Shown: one piece after another, positions 42,658-51,842 of the stretch
Position numbering within the stretch: the first letter of the stretch is position 1
How the letters are laid out: every line of letters begins with the position of its first letter
Assembly (NCBI RefSeq): GCF_030409325.1
Contig: NZ_JAUFPR010000002.1
Location: forward strand, 1,860,001-1,924,000
DNA length: 64,000 nucleotides
From: Mucilaginibacter aquaedulcis
GTDB lineage: Bacteria > Bacteroidota > Bacteroidia > Sphingobacteriales > Sphingobacteriaceae
Direction: 5' to 3'
Made by a program: the position numbers and the translations under genes
The notes under the pieces: generated by a model
Told to the model about the DNA's origin: nothing
The model's input: only the letters and a program-made list of their open reading frames with translations
Databases searched by the model: none

Positions 42658-43152
42658 ATGAATAGCCTCAATAAAATGGACGCACAAGCCTGGATTTTCA
42701 CCATCAAATGCATAATTGGTGTGGCTATCTGCTATTATTTTTATGTACAATGGCCACAATATCCGTTTGAATGGGCAATTATTTCTGTGGGTCTGGGCTT
42801 ATCGTTCGATAATACAAATAAAGCCGCAACAGACCGTATGGTGGCAAATATCATAGGGTGTATAGCTGGCATTGTTCTATTTCCTACCCCTATACCACAA
42901 TTACTGCAGCTATCAACAGGCGTTATTTTGATAGTGGCTGTTGGCTTTTTTTTCAATATATCGTATACGGTTAGGGCTGGTATTACAGCCTTCGTGATAG
43001 TTATGGTACAAAATAAAAGTGACCGTTCATGGTTTATACCACTGGAGCGTGTACTAACCACTTTAGTGGGTTGCCTGGTAGCGTTTTTACTCACTTTTGT
43101 GTTTAACCTATTCTTAGTAAAAGATCGTGGTTCCAAGGCCGTAAAAGAATAA
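42658..43152 (+). CDS. FUSC-family membrane protein
   Basis: A 164-residue membrane protein with about five hydrophobic helices (IFTIKCIIGVAICYYFYV, WAIISVGLGLSF, LSTGVILIVAVGFFFNI, and others). The tail segment SWFIPLERVLTTLVGCLVAF matches the conserved end of FUSC/aromatic acid exporter membrane domains. It is about half the length of full exporters, so it represents one membrane module only. It follows the hydrolase gene by 73 bases on the same strand. Export of an aromatic or toxic compound is a guess from the family. Confidence 0.65.
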   Translation: MNSLNKMDAQAWIFTIKCIIGVAICYYFYVQWPQYPFEWAIISVGLGLSFDNTNKAATDRMVANIIGCIAGIVLFPTPIPQLLQLSTGVILIVAVGFFFNISYTVRAGITAFVIVMVQNKSDRSWFIPLERVLTTLVGCLVAFLLTFVFNLFLVKDRGSKAVKE

Positions 43153-43193
43153 ATACCGATTTCTCCTTCTCAAAAATCAAGTTATAAATTATT

Positions 43194-43208
43194 TGATAAC
43201 TCATATCA
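43194..43208 (+). promoter_or_regulatory. Second copy of the TGATAACTC-TATCA motif
   Basis: TGATAACTCATATCA differs at one of 15 positions from the site at 41547-41561. Both keep the TGATA-N5-TATCA symmetry. It is 274 bases upstream of the old yellow enzyme ATG, in a 330-base gap where nothing else was recognised. Confidence 0.45.
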
Positions 43209-43482
43209 TTCGGCTGATATACAATGCACGATGCTTAATGCGAAATTTGATAAGGCCACCTCAATATGATGGCTAACCTATGCAGGTATTCTATACTTAA
43301 ACTGCACATGGATTGCAAGCTGATGATGAAAAGCTAACTATAATGCTTATGCGTCATGCTTTCGCCGATGGTTCAGTATAGAAGCCAACTTTCCAAAATG
43401 AATTTAGCAGGCACAGCATGCGCAATTTTGTAAACATTAAACTATTAATATCCACTGCAGCACAAACAAATAAATTATAATT

Positions 43483-44550
43483 ATGGCAAAGCTTTTTGAT
43501 CCGTTAACTATTAAAAATGTAACGTTGAAAAACCGCGTCATCGTTTCACCTATGTCTCAGTATTCGGCGATAGATGGTTTCGCGAATGATTGGCACTTTG
43601 TTCACCTGGGTAGCAGGGCAGTAGGCGGCGCGGCTTTAATTATTACTGAAGCTACAGCGGTATCACCAGAAGGCAGGATATCACCAGATGATCTTGGTAT
43701 CTGGAAAGATGAACATATTCCGAGGTTGCAACATATCGTATCATTTATTACCAGGCAACAGTGTATCGCAGGCATACAGCTATCACATGCCGGCAGGAAG
43801 GCAAGTACGCTTGCGCCACAGCGTGGTCATGGCGGAATTCCGGTTGAGTCAGGTGGCTGGCAGACCTATGCCCCTTCACCGCTCCCTTATTCTGATGTAT
43901 ACCCACATCCCCTCGAACTGGATCGCAGGGGTATCTGGGATGTGATCTATGATTTTACGTTGGCAGCTGGCCGCGCTTTGCGTGCAGGTTTCGGAGTGAT
44001 AGAGATACATGCAGCGCACGGATATTTACTGCATCAATTTCTTTCACCCTTAACAAACCAACGCACAGATGAATATGGGGGCAGCTTTGATGGCCGTATT
44101 CGTTTGCTGCTTGAAGTAATTGAAGGTATAAGAACGGTATGGCCAGCAGAACGCCCACTTTTTGTAAGGATTTCAGGCACCGACTGGGCCGACGGTGGCC
44201 TTGATTTAAAAGATGCCATACAAATTGCCGAAACCTTAAAAAATAAAGGGATTGATGTTGTTGATGTGACAACCGGAGGATTGGTATCGACCCAAAAAAT
44301 ACCGGTGGGACCAGGTTACCAGCTAACATTTGCTTCAAATATCAGAAAACGTACAGGCATACTGACCGGTACCGTTGGCTTAATAACCGACGCGGTGCAA
44401 GCAGAAACATTGCTTACTAATGGCGATGCCGATATGGTGATGATTGCGCGTGAATTACTACGCGACCCCTATTTTCCGCTGAAGGCCGCATATCAATTAC
44501 ACACGGAGGTCACTTGGCCCCATCAATATCGAAGAGCTAAACCAGTATGA
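43483..44550 (+). CDS. Old yellow enzyme family NADPH:flavin oxidoreductase (YqjM-like)
   Basis: A 355-residue FMN-dependent ene-reductase. The start MAKLFDPLTIKNVTLKNRVI is the OYE N-terminus. Active-site landmarks are VHLGSRAVGGAALIITEATA, LSHAGRKAS, IEIHAAHGYLLHQFLSPL and the FMN-phosphate region MVMIARELLRDPYF near the end. The AGRK and short loops point to the YqjM/NamA class, active on electrophilic alkenes and nitro compounds. A one-change copy of an inverted repeat lies upstream. It belongs to a local set of redox and electrophile-defence genes. Confidence 0.93.
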   Translation: MAKLFDPLTIKNVTLKNRVIVSPMSQYSAIDGFANDWHFVHLGSRAVGGAALIITEATAVSPEGRISPDDLGIWKDEHIPRLQHIVSFITRQQCIAGIQLSHAGRKASTLAPQRGHGGIPVESGGWQTYAPSPLPYSDVYPHPLELDRRGIWDVIYDFTLAAGRALRAGFGVIEIHAAHGYLLHQFLSPLTNQRTDEYGGSFDGRIRLLLEVIEGIRTVWPAERPLFVRISGTDWADGGLDLKDAIQIAETLKNKGIDVVDVTTGGLVSTQKIPVGPGYQLTFASNIRKRTGILTGTVGLITDAVQAETLLTNGDADMVMIARELLRDPYFPLKAAYQLHTEVTWPHQYRRAKPV

Positions 44551-44705
44551 TACATCAGCCTAAAATACATTACTATAAATCATAATATCTCCTGAATTAT
44601 AGATGGAAAATAAATTCATATACTCTCAAAATCCCGGGTTAAAAGCGGGGATATGCATACCAGAACTTATTTAGTACATGACTTCCTATCGGCAATGGTA
44701 ATTAC

Positions 44706-44725
44706 AGTGTGACTTTAGTCACACT
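44706..44725 (+). promoter_or_regulatory. CRP/FNR-type operator
   Basis: AGTGTGACT-TT-AGTCACACT is a perfect 9-bp inverted repeat and contains TGTGACTTTAGTCACA, exactly the TGTGA-N6-TCACA consensus of CRP-family regulators. It is 104 bases upstream of the DJ-1/PfpI ATG. A further half-site TGTGAC follows at 44731-44736. Confidence 0.55.
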
Positions 44726-44829
44726 TAATCTGTGACTTGCCTCCTTGTCCTGAGGGCGTTCAACAATGCAAATTTGTAGTGTAAATAATAACTAAACAAA
44801 TCAATAAAATACCATTAATTTAAAAGGCC

Positions 44830-45504
44830 ATGAAAAAGAAAGTTTTGATCATCGTTTCTAATGCTAATGCCATCGGTCCGCATAACAGAAGAACAGGTAG
44901 CTTTTTACCCGAAGTTGCACACCCTTACGATGTATGGGATAAAGCCGGCTATCAGATAGATTTCGCAAGCCTCACAGGCGATACCCCATACCTTGACGCG
45001 CTTAACCTGGCGGGAGATCCGGGTAACCTTAGGTTCCTGACCGGCAAAGGCTGGGAAGATATGCAGAAAGCCGCTAAATTAGAAACCGTGGATGTAAGCA
45101 CTTATGATGCCATATTTTTTCCCGGCGGCCTTGCCCCTATGGTTGATTTGGCTGAAGCTCCATTACTGAAGAAAATTATTGCCGAAACCTATGAACGCGG
45201 TGCAGTAGTAAGCGCTGTATGCCACGGCCCGGTGTCACTCTTAAATGTTAAGCTTAGCGATGGCTCTTATTTGGTAAACGGTAAAAACATATCCTCATTT
45301 ACAACAGTTGAGGAAGATAACTATGCCAGGGCTGATGTATCGTTTGATTTGCAAACTGCACTAACAGCACAAGGCGCTATCTACCATACGGTTGATCCAT
45401 GGCAAGCCTTCAGCATTACAGATGGCAACCTGGTAACCGGGCAAAATCCTGCTTCCGGAACAGGTGTAGGCGAAAAAGTGAAAGCATTATTAGAAGCCAA
45501 ATAA
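44830..45504 (+). CDS. DJ-1/PfpI superfamily protein (Hsp31-like)
   Basis: A 224-residue class I glutamine-amidotransferase-like protein. It begins MKKKVLIIVSNANAIGPHNR and has FFPGGLAPMVDLAEAP followed by the nucleophile elbow SAVCHGPVSLLN with Cys131, preceded by the conserved acidic residue region. The layout with an N-terminal GxFLPEVAHPYDVWDKAGY region matches the Hsp31/glyoxalase III-like subgroup, which handles methylglyoxal and oxidative stress. A CRP-type palindrome precedes it and a strong terminator follows. Confidence 0.9.
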   Translation: MKKKVLIIVSNANAIGPHNRRTGSFLPEVAHPYDVWDKAGYQIDFASLTGDTPYLDALNLAGDPGNLRFLTGKGWEDMQKAAKLETVDVSTYDAIFFPGGLAPMVDLAEAPLLKKIIAETYERGAVVSAVCHGPVSLLNVKLSDGSYLVNGKNISSFTTVEEDNYARADVSFDLQTALTAQGAIYHTVDPWQAFSITDGNLVTGQNPASGTGVGEKVKALLEAK

Positions 45505-45513
45505 ATAATTTAT

Positions 45514-45560
45514 TGCATGGCTGCTGGTTGTATTGCCAAAACAGTAGCCGTGCATTTTTT
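45514..45560 (+). terminator. Terminator after the DJ-1/PfpI gene
   Basis: A 13-bp stem (TGCATGGCTGCTG with CAGTAGCCGTGCA, including two G-U pairs) is followed by six T, starting 10 bases after the stop at 45504. Confidence 0.85.
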
Positions 45561-45620
45561 CTCAAATCTGCTGCTTTACAATAGTTTTATTTGCATAAGC
45601 TGTATTAACTAAACTTAAAA

Positions 45621-45923
45621 ATGAAAAATTCACCAATTCACGTCATCGCTAAATGGAAAGTTAAACCAGGCCAGTTAGATACCGTTCTGAGCCTTTTACC
45701 CGGTGCTGTAAAAGCAAGTATTGCCGAGGAAGGCAACTTGTTTTACAAAATCCATCAAGACATTACCGATCCCAATACACTGGTATTATTTGAAGGATAC
45801 AAGGACGAAGCAGCGTTGAACTATCATCGTAATTCAGATCATTTTCAAACTATAGTTGTTGGCAAAGTAGTTCCGCTGCTTGAGGCTCGTGAGGTAAACC
45901 TTACTACACCATTGTTATTCTGA
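45621..45923 (+). CDS. Antibiotic biosynthesis monooxygenase-type (putative quinol monooxygenase)
   Basis: A 100-residue ABM-domain protein. The sequence IHVIAKWKVKPGQLDTVLSL opens the ferredoxin-like fold, then EGNLFYKIHQDITDPNTLVL and FEGYKDEAALNYHRNSDHF complete it. These dimeric cofactor-free proteins (YgiN-like) oxidise quinols or similar aromatics, or act in redox homeostasis. It has its own start after the preceding terminator. It fits the neighbouring old yellow enzyme and DJ-1 genes as a stress-type set. Confidence 0.88.
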   Translation: MKNSPIHVIAKWKVKPGQLDTVLSLLPGAVKASIAEEGNLFYKIHQDITDPNTLVLFEGYKDEAALNYHRNSDHFQTIVVGKVVPLLEAREVNLTTPLLF

Positions 45924-45981
45924 AAATTCAAAGAACCCGTTGGTTTTAACTGATTTTAAGGTTAACGCCTGCATAAACAGA

Positions 45982-46821
45982 TCAACATACTCCGTTAAGC
46001 CATTTGATAATATCTCTCATCACAATTCCATTATATTTATCGTTCAGAAGGTCATGATAATGACCTTCATAAAACTTCAATTGCTTGTCAGGCGAGGAAG
46101 CTTGCTCTACAAAATATTTGCTTCCATCAGGTTTGGTAACTCTGTCGGCAGTACCATGAAGAATGAGCAGCGGCAGCATAATTTCAGCCATCCGCTTTTT
46201 TAAACAATCCCCGGCAAGCAGAAGCTGTTGCATGCTCCTGGCAGGTTGCTTTTCATCTTTAATTAAAGAATCTTGATTCATCCTGTACACAAATGACTTA
46301 TCACGGGAAAAATCCTCATTCTTCAACTTAATTAGCCTGGAATGCGGAGTAATATGCCCTAATAATCTCATAATTGCCAAAGCAAAGCCTGGCGCAGGCA
46401 CCTTAAACGCGAAACTTTCGCAGATAAATGCCTTTAGTTTGGCCTGGTATAAAAGTGCATACACAGCAGCAAATACACCACCTGCGCTATGGCCAAATAA
46501 AACTACCGGAATCAATGGGTGCGCAGTTTGTATAATTTTTAGTAATTGATCAATATCTGCTATGATTTCCTTATAGTCATTAATATAATATCGTTCCCCC
46601 TCAGACCTCCCTCTCCCTGGAAGATCCAAAGCATATACTTCATAATTATTTTTGTTAAGCTCCAGTGCAAAATTCTGATAATATGCGCTATGAGAATTGA
46701 GCCCGTGAATGATTAAGATAATGCCTCTCGGTTTATTGTCTGTTATCCAGTTTCTAAAAAACAATCGTTGTCCTTTCAGGTTACTGAATGTTGAGGTTCT
46801 TGGCTTTTCTATTAATTCCAT
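45982..46821 (-). CDS. Alpha/beta hydrolase, monoacylglycerol lipase-like
   Basis: About 279 residues. The open frame reaches a GTG at 46857, but ATG at 46821 (MELIEKPRTS) is the normal lysophospholipase start. Landmarks are IILIIHGLNSHSAYYQNFA, DLPGRGRSEGERYYI, the nucleophile Ser112 in FGHSAGGVFA, ILHGTADRVTKPDGS (Asp) and YEGHYHDLLND (His). These match the serine aquaporin-adjacent monoglyceride lipase family. No signal peptide. It lies convergent with the ABM gene and downstream of the response regulator's terminator. Confidence 0.88.
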   Translation of the reverse strand: MELIEKPRTSTFSNLKGQRLFFRNWITDNKPRGIILIIHGLNSHSAYYQNFALELNKNNYEVYALDLPGRGRSEGERYYINDYKEIIADIDQLLKIIQTAHPLIPVVLFGHSAGGVFAAVYALLYQAKLKAFICESFAFKVPAPGFALAIMRLLGHITPHSRLIKLKNEDFSRDKSFVYRMNQDSLIKDEKQPARSMQQLLLAGDCLKKRMAEIMLPLLILHGTADRVTKPDGSKYFVEQASSPDKQLKFYEGHYHDLLNDKYNGIVMRDIIKWLNGVC

Positions 46822-46953
46822 AAAAAAGGCAATAACAATAGTATGCCATTTAAACACCGAATAGCAAAAGAATCAAAATATCAAATTAAAATACTAAATA
46901 TCAATAAATTACAACACAAAAAGCATACAGAAAGCTTAAAAAATTTGATTTAC

Positions 46954-47003
46954 CCTCCGAAATTTATGGAGATACCGCAGTCAAACTCCATAAGTTTCGG
47001 AGG
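46954..47003 (-). terminator. Large hairpin after the response regulator gene
   Basis: Arms 46954-46971 (CCTCCGAAATTTATGGAG) and 46986-47003 pair over 18 positions with one mismatch around a 14-base loop, 16 bases after the regulator's stop. On the minus strand a T run follows after about 11 bases, so it is a likely though imperfect terminator. Confidence 0.55.
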
Positions 47004-47018
47004 CTTTTGAATAATTAC

Positions 47019-48968
47019 TTAATTTGTTAAATCCTCTCGTTTAATTCCCAGCTTCGCTATTTTTGATTCGAGTGTTGTGGGCTTAATATCTAATAATTCG
47101 GCGGCACCATTAGCTCCTCTTATACGCCCATCGGTTTTTTTGAGAATGGAAATAATATACTTTCTCTCTGTTTCCTGCTGTATATGTTTTACATCCTCAT
47201 AGGTAGTAAGCTTAAAGTTTTGTGATAATTGATTCGTTTTATCGGTAAGGTTTTGCTTCAAACTTAATTCAGATTTATCACTGTGCAGAATAACAGAACG
47301 CTCTATAACATTCTCCAGCTCACGAATATTCCCCGGCCAATCATATGCATGCATTTCTGACAACATGGTTTGGGCAATACCCATAAACTCTTTATTAAAC
47401 TCCTTGCAAAATTTATGCACAAAATATAATGCCAAGGCATCTATATCGCTTTTCCTTTGCCGTAAAGGAGGTAAGGTGATCGGGAATATATTGAGACGAT
47501 AATACAAGTCGAGGCGGAAATTTCCTGTCGAAATTTCTTTTTCAAGGTTTCTGTTTGTAGCGGCAACAACACGAACATCTATTTTACGGGTAGCGCTGCC
47601 GCCAACACTGTCAATTTCTTTTTCCTGAAGAACGCGTAATAGCTTCACCTGCATTTCTAAGGTCAGCTCTCCTACCTCGTCCAGAAAAATAGTTCCTCCG
47701 TTAGCCTGTTCAAATTTCCCTTTTCTCTTTTCAGTAGCGCCGGTAAAAGCTCCTTTCTCGTGGCCAAACAACTCAGATTCAACCAACGATGAGGGTATTG
47801 TTCCGCAGTTAACTTTCACAAAAGGCCCCGCTTTACGGTTCGATAACAGATGAATATATTCTGCAATCCGTTCCTTACCGGTTCCGCTTTCACCAAGTAT
47901 TAAAACAGATGTATTGTATGGCGCCACCTGTTTAACCAGATCTAAAGCTGCAAGTAAAAGCGGATGCTTTCCGATAATATTTTCAAATTCCGGCCCCTCT
48001 ACTTGCGAAACACTTTCAGCATGATGTTCATCGTTTTGACGTAACATTGTTTTACCACCGAAAAATTTCTCCGTTATTTCCTTAAGGTGTGTCTTCAACC
48101 GGTTTAGCAATGCAATATGATCCTGCATATAAACACCTCGTTGACGGCTGTAAAAAAAATAATTGACCAGATTGCCGTTATTCAGCGCTACCGGAAATAT
48201 AAGGTTCGATTCTATCTTAAAATGATCAAACAGCTTTTTATGCAGCGCATCCGGCTCCTCATGGCTGTTAGTTGTATTACTATTGTAGATATAAGCATTA
48301 CCATCAGGTGAAAGGTTTTCATTTTCAAAAAAGAAATTTGATGTTAGGCCCACAATTTCAATCAATTCATCATTGCCTATTACCTGGTATTCATCAGCTC
48401 CGGTGCGTAAATAGCCAAATCCGGTACATGTTTCGCCTTTGTGAGGCCTACGACCTGAGATCAACAGATCATTCGGAATGTGCGACTGCAATAACTTTGT
48501 GATCTTTAAAATACCCTGTACCGCATCTCCTATTTCGTTGCGAATATCAACCAGTTGGTTTTTCAGAAATTGCTCCTGCCGCAATTTGGCCTCCATAATG
48601 TGCTTATGCCTGTAAAACGCTATATCAAGTGCCACAAGCACATCTTTTTCCCTGAAAGGCTTCACCAGGAAACCATATGGTTCTGTTTCCTTTGCTTCTT
48701 CAAGAACCTTTTGACTTGAATTTGCAGAAAGGTATATAAAAGCAATATTGTCTGCCTTTATTTTTTTAGCCAGCTCAATTCCAGATCGTTTGCCATCCAG
48801 GCGAATATCTATCAATACAACATCGGGATGGTGCTTTTGAATCTCATGTTCCGCTTCATCTGCCGATGCCGCAATACCGCATACGTTATACCCGGCTTGC
48901 TTCAAAATAAGACGCAGCCCGTTTGCTACCACAAATTCATCTTCAACAATTAAAATCTTATTGCTCAT
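47019..48968 (-). CDS. Sigma-54-dependent response regulator (NtrC type)
   Basis: A 649-residue regulator. Residues 1-120 are a receiver domain with phosphoacceptor Asp54 in VVLIDIRLDG. A central region of about 130-310 looks like a GAF-type sensor. The AAA+ domain has Walker A ILGESGTGKERIAEYI, the sigma-54 contact GHEKGAFTGATEKRKG and FLDEVGELTLEMQVKLL. The C-terminus carries a Fis-type helix-turn-helix (GANGAAELLDIKPTTLESKI). It follows the histidine kinase gene by 36 bases, forming a two-component pair. Such proteins activate sigma-54 promoters; the targets are unknown. Confidence 0.92.
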   Translation of the reverse strand: MSNKILIVEDEFVVANGLRLILKQAGYNVCGIAASADEAEHEIQKHHPDVVLIDIRLDGKRSGIELAKKIKADNIAFIYLSANSSQKVLEEAKETEPYGFLVKPFREKDVLVALDIAFYRHKHIMEAKLRQEQFLKNQLVDIRNEIGDAVQGILKITKLLQSHIPNDLLISGRRPHKGETCTGFGYLRTGADEYQVIGNDELIEIVGLTSNFFFENENLSPDGNAYIYNSNTTNSHEEPDALHKKLFDHFKIESNLIFPVALNNGNLVNYFFYSRQRGVYMQDHIALLNRLKTHLKEITEKFFGGKTMLRQNDEHHAESVSQVEGPEFENIIGKHPLLLAALDLVKQVAPYNTSVLILGESGTGKERIAEYIHLLSNRKAGPFVKVNCGTIPSSLVESELFGHEKGAFTGATEKRKGKFEQANGGTIFLDEVGELTLEMQVKLLRVLQEKEIDSVGGSATRKIDVRVVAATNRNLEKEISTGNFRLDLYYRLNIFPITLPPLRQRKSDIDALALYFVHKFCKEFNKEFMGIAQTMLSEMHAYDWPGNIRELENVIERSVILHSDKSELSLKQNLTDKTNQLSQNFKLTTYEDVKHIQQETERKYIISILKKTDGRIRGANGAAELLDIKPTTLESKIAKLGIKREDLTN

Positions 48969-49004
48969 ACAAATCTCTAATAGTTTAGCCGTATCTCTAA
49001 TAAA

Positions 49005-51473
49005 TCACTTACGTAAAGCAATAAAGCGCACTGTTATATGCACGCCGTTATCGGTCTCAATTCCAAAATATCCATTTAATTGCCGGGTAAGGCCCCGCAT
49101 CAGCTCGAGCCCTAAAGAGTTGTGTTCCATCATATCAAAACCTGCAGGTAACCCCATTCCATTATCCAATACTTTAAGTATCAGTGAGTCTGGCCCATCA
49201 TGTTGCAATATAATACTTACTATACCTTTTTCCCCGTTTAAAAATGCATATTTGATAGCGTTCACAATACTTTCTGTAATAATCAATCCCAAAGGTATTG
49301 CCTGCGAGACATCAAGATTCACCATTTCAATGCTTTGCTCAAAAGCTATACGATTGCCCGCGTCAAAGCTTTCATTGAGGTACTGCACCAGATCGTTAAT
49401 ATATTCAGGCATGGCGATGGTTGTTGTGTTTTCATCCTGATATAATTTTTGGTGTATCAATGACATGGCCTGCATTCGGCGTAAACTATCATTAACGGCT
49501 AATTTGGCTGCCTTATCTTCCAAATAAACGGATTGTGAATAAAGTAAGCTGGTTACCATTTGAAGATTGTTCTTAACGCGATGATGTACCTCCTTAAGCA
49601 GCCATTCTTTTTCCTTAAGTAGCTTATCCTGCTCAATATTTAACGTTTCCAAAAAAACATTTTTCTGGTCAAGTTCCATTTGGTTGGCCTCAAGCTTTTT
49701 ATTGTTGTTTTTATTGGTTAAATAACGGTTAAACAACAAGCCGATAATAACTATCAACAGCACTACACCAATTAAAGTAATATTCTTGGTACGATTGGCT
49801 TGCTGAGCCTTTATCTGTGCCAGCTGGTTCTGATTATTTAGCAACTTTATATTCTTATCCTTTTTTTCGGCCTCGTATTTAACAAGTAATTCAGCAACCT
49901 TTTTCCGTTGGTCAAAACTAAATGCCGAATCGGCATAATACTGACTTAGTTGAAGTTCTTTAAACGCCTTTAAATAATTTTTTTCGGCCGAATCAATCTT
50001 ATATAGGTTGCTGTAATAAATAACAGCATGCTCCATATCAAATTTGGGAGTTGCGTTTTTTCCCAGTTCCAGTAATTCCCGGGCCTTAACATTTTGCCCG
50101 ATGATACGATAAAAACTGGCGATATTAACAATACCCGACGGATATTCGTCATGAATATACGCCGGTGGAAATTTCTCAGCCATGGATAAGAAAATCTTAT
50201 AATTTTCTTCTGCAAGCTTATAGTTTTTTAATGCCTGGTGAGTTTCACCAGCCAAATAGGCAAAGTGCATCTTTTCAAAAAAAGTAATAGGCGGAAACTT
50301 ATCGCCTATTGTTTTAAGTAATTCTAAAGCTTCTTTTCCTTGGTTTAAGAACACAAGTGTTTCTGCCTTACCCAAAAATGATTTGTACCAAAATAATCTG
50401 TTCCCGGGAGTTCTTTTCTCCAGGGTTTTACTTAACAATGTTAATGCATCACTATACCGGAGCATCCGCTCATATATCAGTGCGCGCCGTGCAAAAAAGA
50501 AAGGTTCAAAAACTGAATCGGCTTTAGTTGTCATACTTTCTAAAGACTTGTTAGAATATGACAACGCGTGGGTAAGATCTCCCTTTCTGATTGCCATATA
50601 GGCAAGTCCATCGTAAGGATACTGCTGATGACGGAAATTTATCTGTTTTTGAAGTTGAATTACCTTTAACAAATATTTTTCTGCCAGATCATACCGTTTC
50701 GCGATAAAGTATTCTATATCTATATCTGACAGGGCTTCAATCTCTTTATCTTTCAAATTCAGGGATGTGAAAACCGGAAGTGCCTGTTCAAATTTAGCCA
50801 TTCTTGCCGGATCACCGAATGGAAGCAGTTCTCCTGCCGATAGCTGCGCCTGGGCGGCCCCAGCCGCATTGCCAGCTGCTTGACATTGCATAGCTATTTC
50901 AGTAAACAATTTTTGGCTCTCCTCTTTTTGCCCCATTTGATTAAGCAAATTGGCTTGCAGGGTCATACTTGCTACCTTCCAGTTAGCTGATTTGTTTTTG
51001 CTGAGGTTAATAGCTTCATTTATATACTTTGATGCCTGATCAAGATCGGCCTTTTGGGTACCCGACTTAAAAAGCCAAAAAATGCTAAGGTCAAATAGTT
51101 GCCTCAATCGGGCCTCACCTTGCAATCCGGGAAGCAATGCTGCAGCCTGTTTAATTTTGCCTGCATCAAGCAAGGCACTCCAGGCGGTTTCTTTGCCATC
51201 ACTGTATTTTTCATTATAAGCGAGTAATGGACTTAAACCGTAAATATTAGCCGACATATGTATGGAACTATCCAGATCTATCTGACCCTGACAAACGGTA
51301 TACAAATAATTACCGGTAATACGAATAAGTAACCGCTGCCTTACCTGATCATGATAGCCACTTGAGTTAGGCTGTGCTTTTACCTCAGAAAAAGAAACGA
51401 CAACCAGGAATAGGCATATAAATCCTAATATATAATGCTTAAAAACATGCAGGGGGGTCAACTTTATAAGCAT
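49005..51473 (-). CDS. TPR-containing histidine kinase (HisKA_2 type)
   Basis: An 822-residue sensor kinase. A signal-anchor at the N-terminus (FICLFLVVVSFSEVKAQ) precedes about 500 residues of helical TPR-like repeats (for example SANWKVASMTLQANLLNQM). A transmembrane helix near residue 565-585 (ITLIGVVLLIVIIGLLF) leads into a coiled-coil and the HisKA_2 phosphoacceptor KEVHHRVKNNLQMVTSLLYS (His630/His631). The HATPase domain has ITESIVNAIKYAFLNG and KVLDNGMGLPAGFD. The periplasmic TPR sensor suggests detection of a peptide or envelope signal. It is paired with the response regulator downstream. Confidence 0.9.
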   Translation of the reverse strand: MLIKLTPLHVFKHYILGFICLFLVVVSFSEVKAQPNSSGYHDQVRQRLLIRITGNYLYTVCQGQIDLDSSIHMSANIYGLSPLLAYNEKYSDGKETAWSALLDAGKIKQAAALLPGLQGEARLRQLFDLSIFWLFKSGTQKADLDQASKYINEAINLSKNKSANWKVASMTLQANLLNQMGQKEESQKLFTEIAMQCQAAGNAAGAAQAQLSAGELLPFGDPARMAKFEQALPVFTSLNLKDKEIEALSDIDIEYFIAKRYDLAEKYLLKVIQLQKQINFRHQQYPYDGLAYMAIRKGDLTHALSYSNKSLESMTTKADSVFEPFFFARRALIYERMLRYSDALTLLSKTLEKRTPGNRLFWYKSFLGKAETLVFLNQGKEALELLKTIGDKFPPITFFEKMHFAYLAGETHQALKNYKLAEENYKIFLSMAEKFPPAYIHDEYPSGIVNIASFYRIIGQNVKARELLELGKNATPKFDMEHAVIYYSNLYKIDSAEKNYLKAFKELQLSQYYADSAFSFDQRKKVAELLVKYEAEKKDKNIKLLNNQNQLAQIKAQQANRTKNITLIGVVLLIVIIGLLFNRYLTNKNNNKKLEANQMELDQKNVFLETLNIEQDKLLKEKEWLLKEVHHRVKNNLQMVTSLLYSQSVYLEDKAAKLAVNDSLRRMQAMSLIHQKLYQDENTTTIAMPEYINDLVQYLNESFDAGNRIAFEQSIEMVNLDVSQAIPLGLIITESIVNAIKYAFLNGEKGIVSIILQHDGPDSLILKVLDNGMGLPAGFDMMEHNSLGLELMRGLTRQLNGYFGIETDNGVHITVRFIALRK

Positions 51474-51842
51474 GGTTTATTAATTGGTGTACTACAACTG
51501 ACCACTTTTAGCCAATTGGATCCTAACAATCTTTGAACGAGTGTTTTACTACCCTAATATAACAATTTAAGCTACGATATGTAAACAGCTAATTTAGGTA
51601 TTCCTGCTTTATCAGCCTGGCTCTTTTTATAAAAATTATAATAACTGATATCATCATGATAATTTTATTCAGAATTAACTTGCCCTTAACTTAGAATTGC
51701 AAATCATCGCAAATTTTTCACCAATCGAAGTCTCTTTTTTATAAAAGCGCAAATTAAATTAAGTATCGAGCTGTAAAAGTTTAGTACTGTTTTATCTGGG
51801 TAATTCAAACTCAATAAGTATTAATTAATAATTCTTGACCAC
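51474..51842. other. Intergenic region without a recognised gene
   Basis: A 369-base AT-rich region between the divergent kinase and hydrolase genes. It contains a short palindrome TGATATCA at 51647-51654 and an ATCATGAT-type repeat just after, which may belong to the promoter of the hydrolase, but no open frame or RNA was recognised. Confidence 0.5.
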
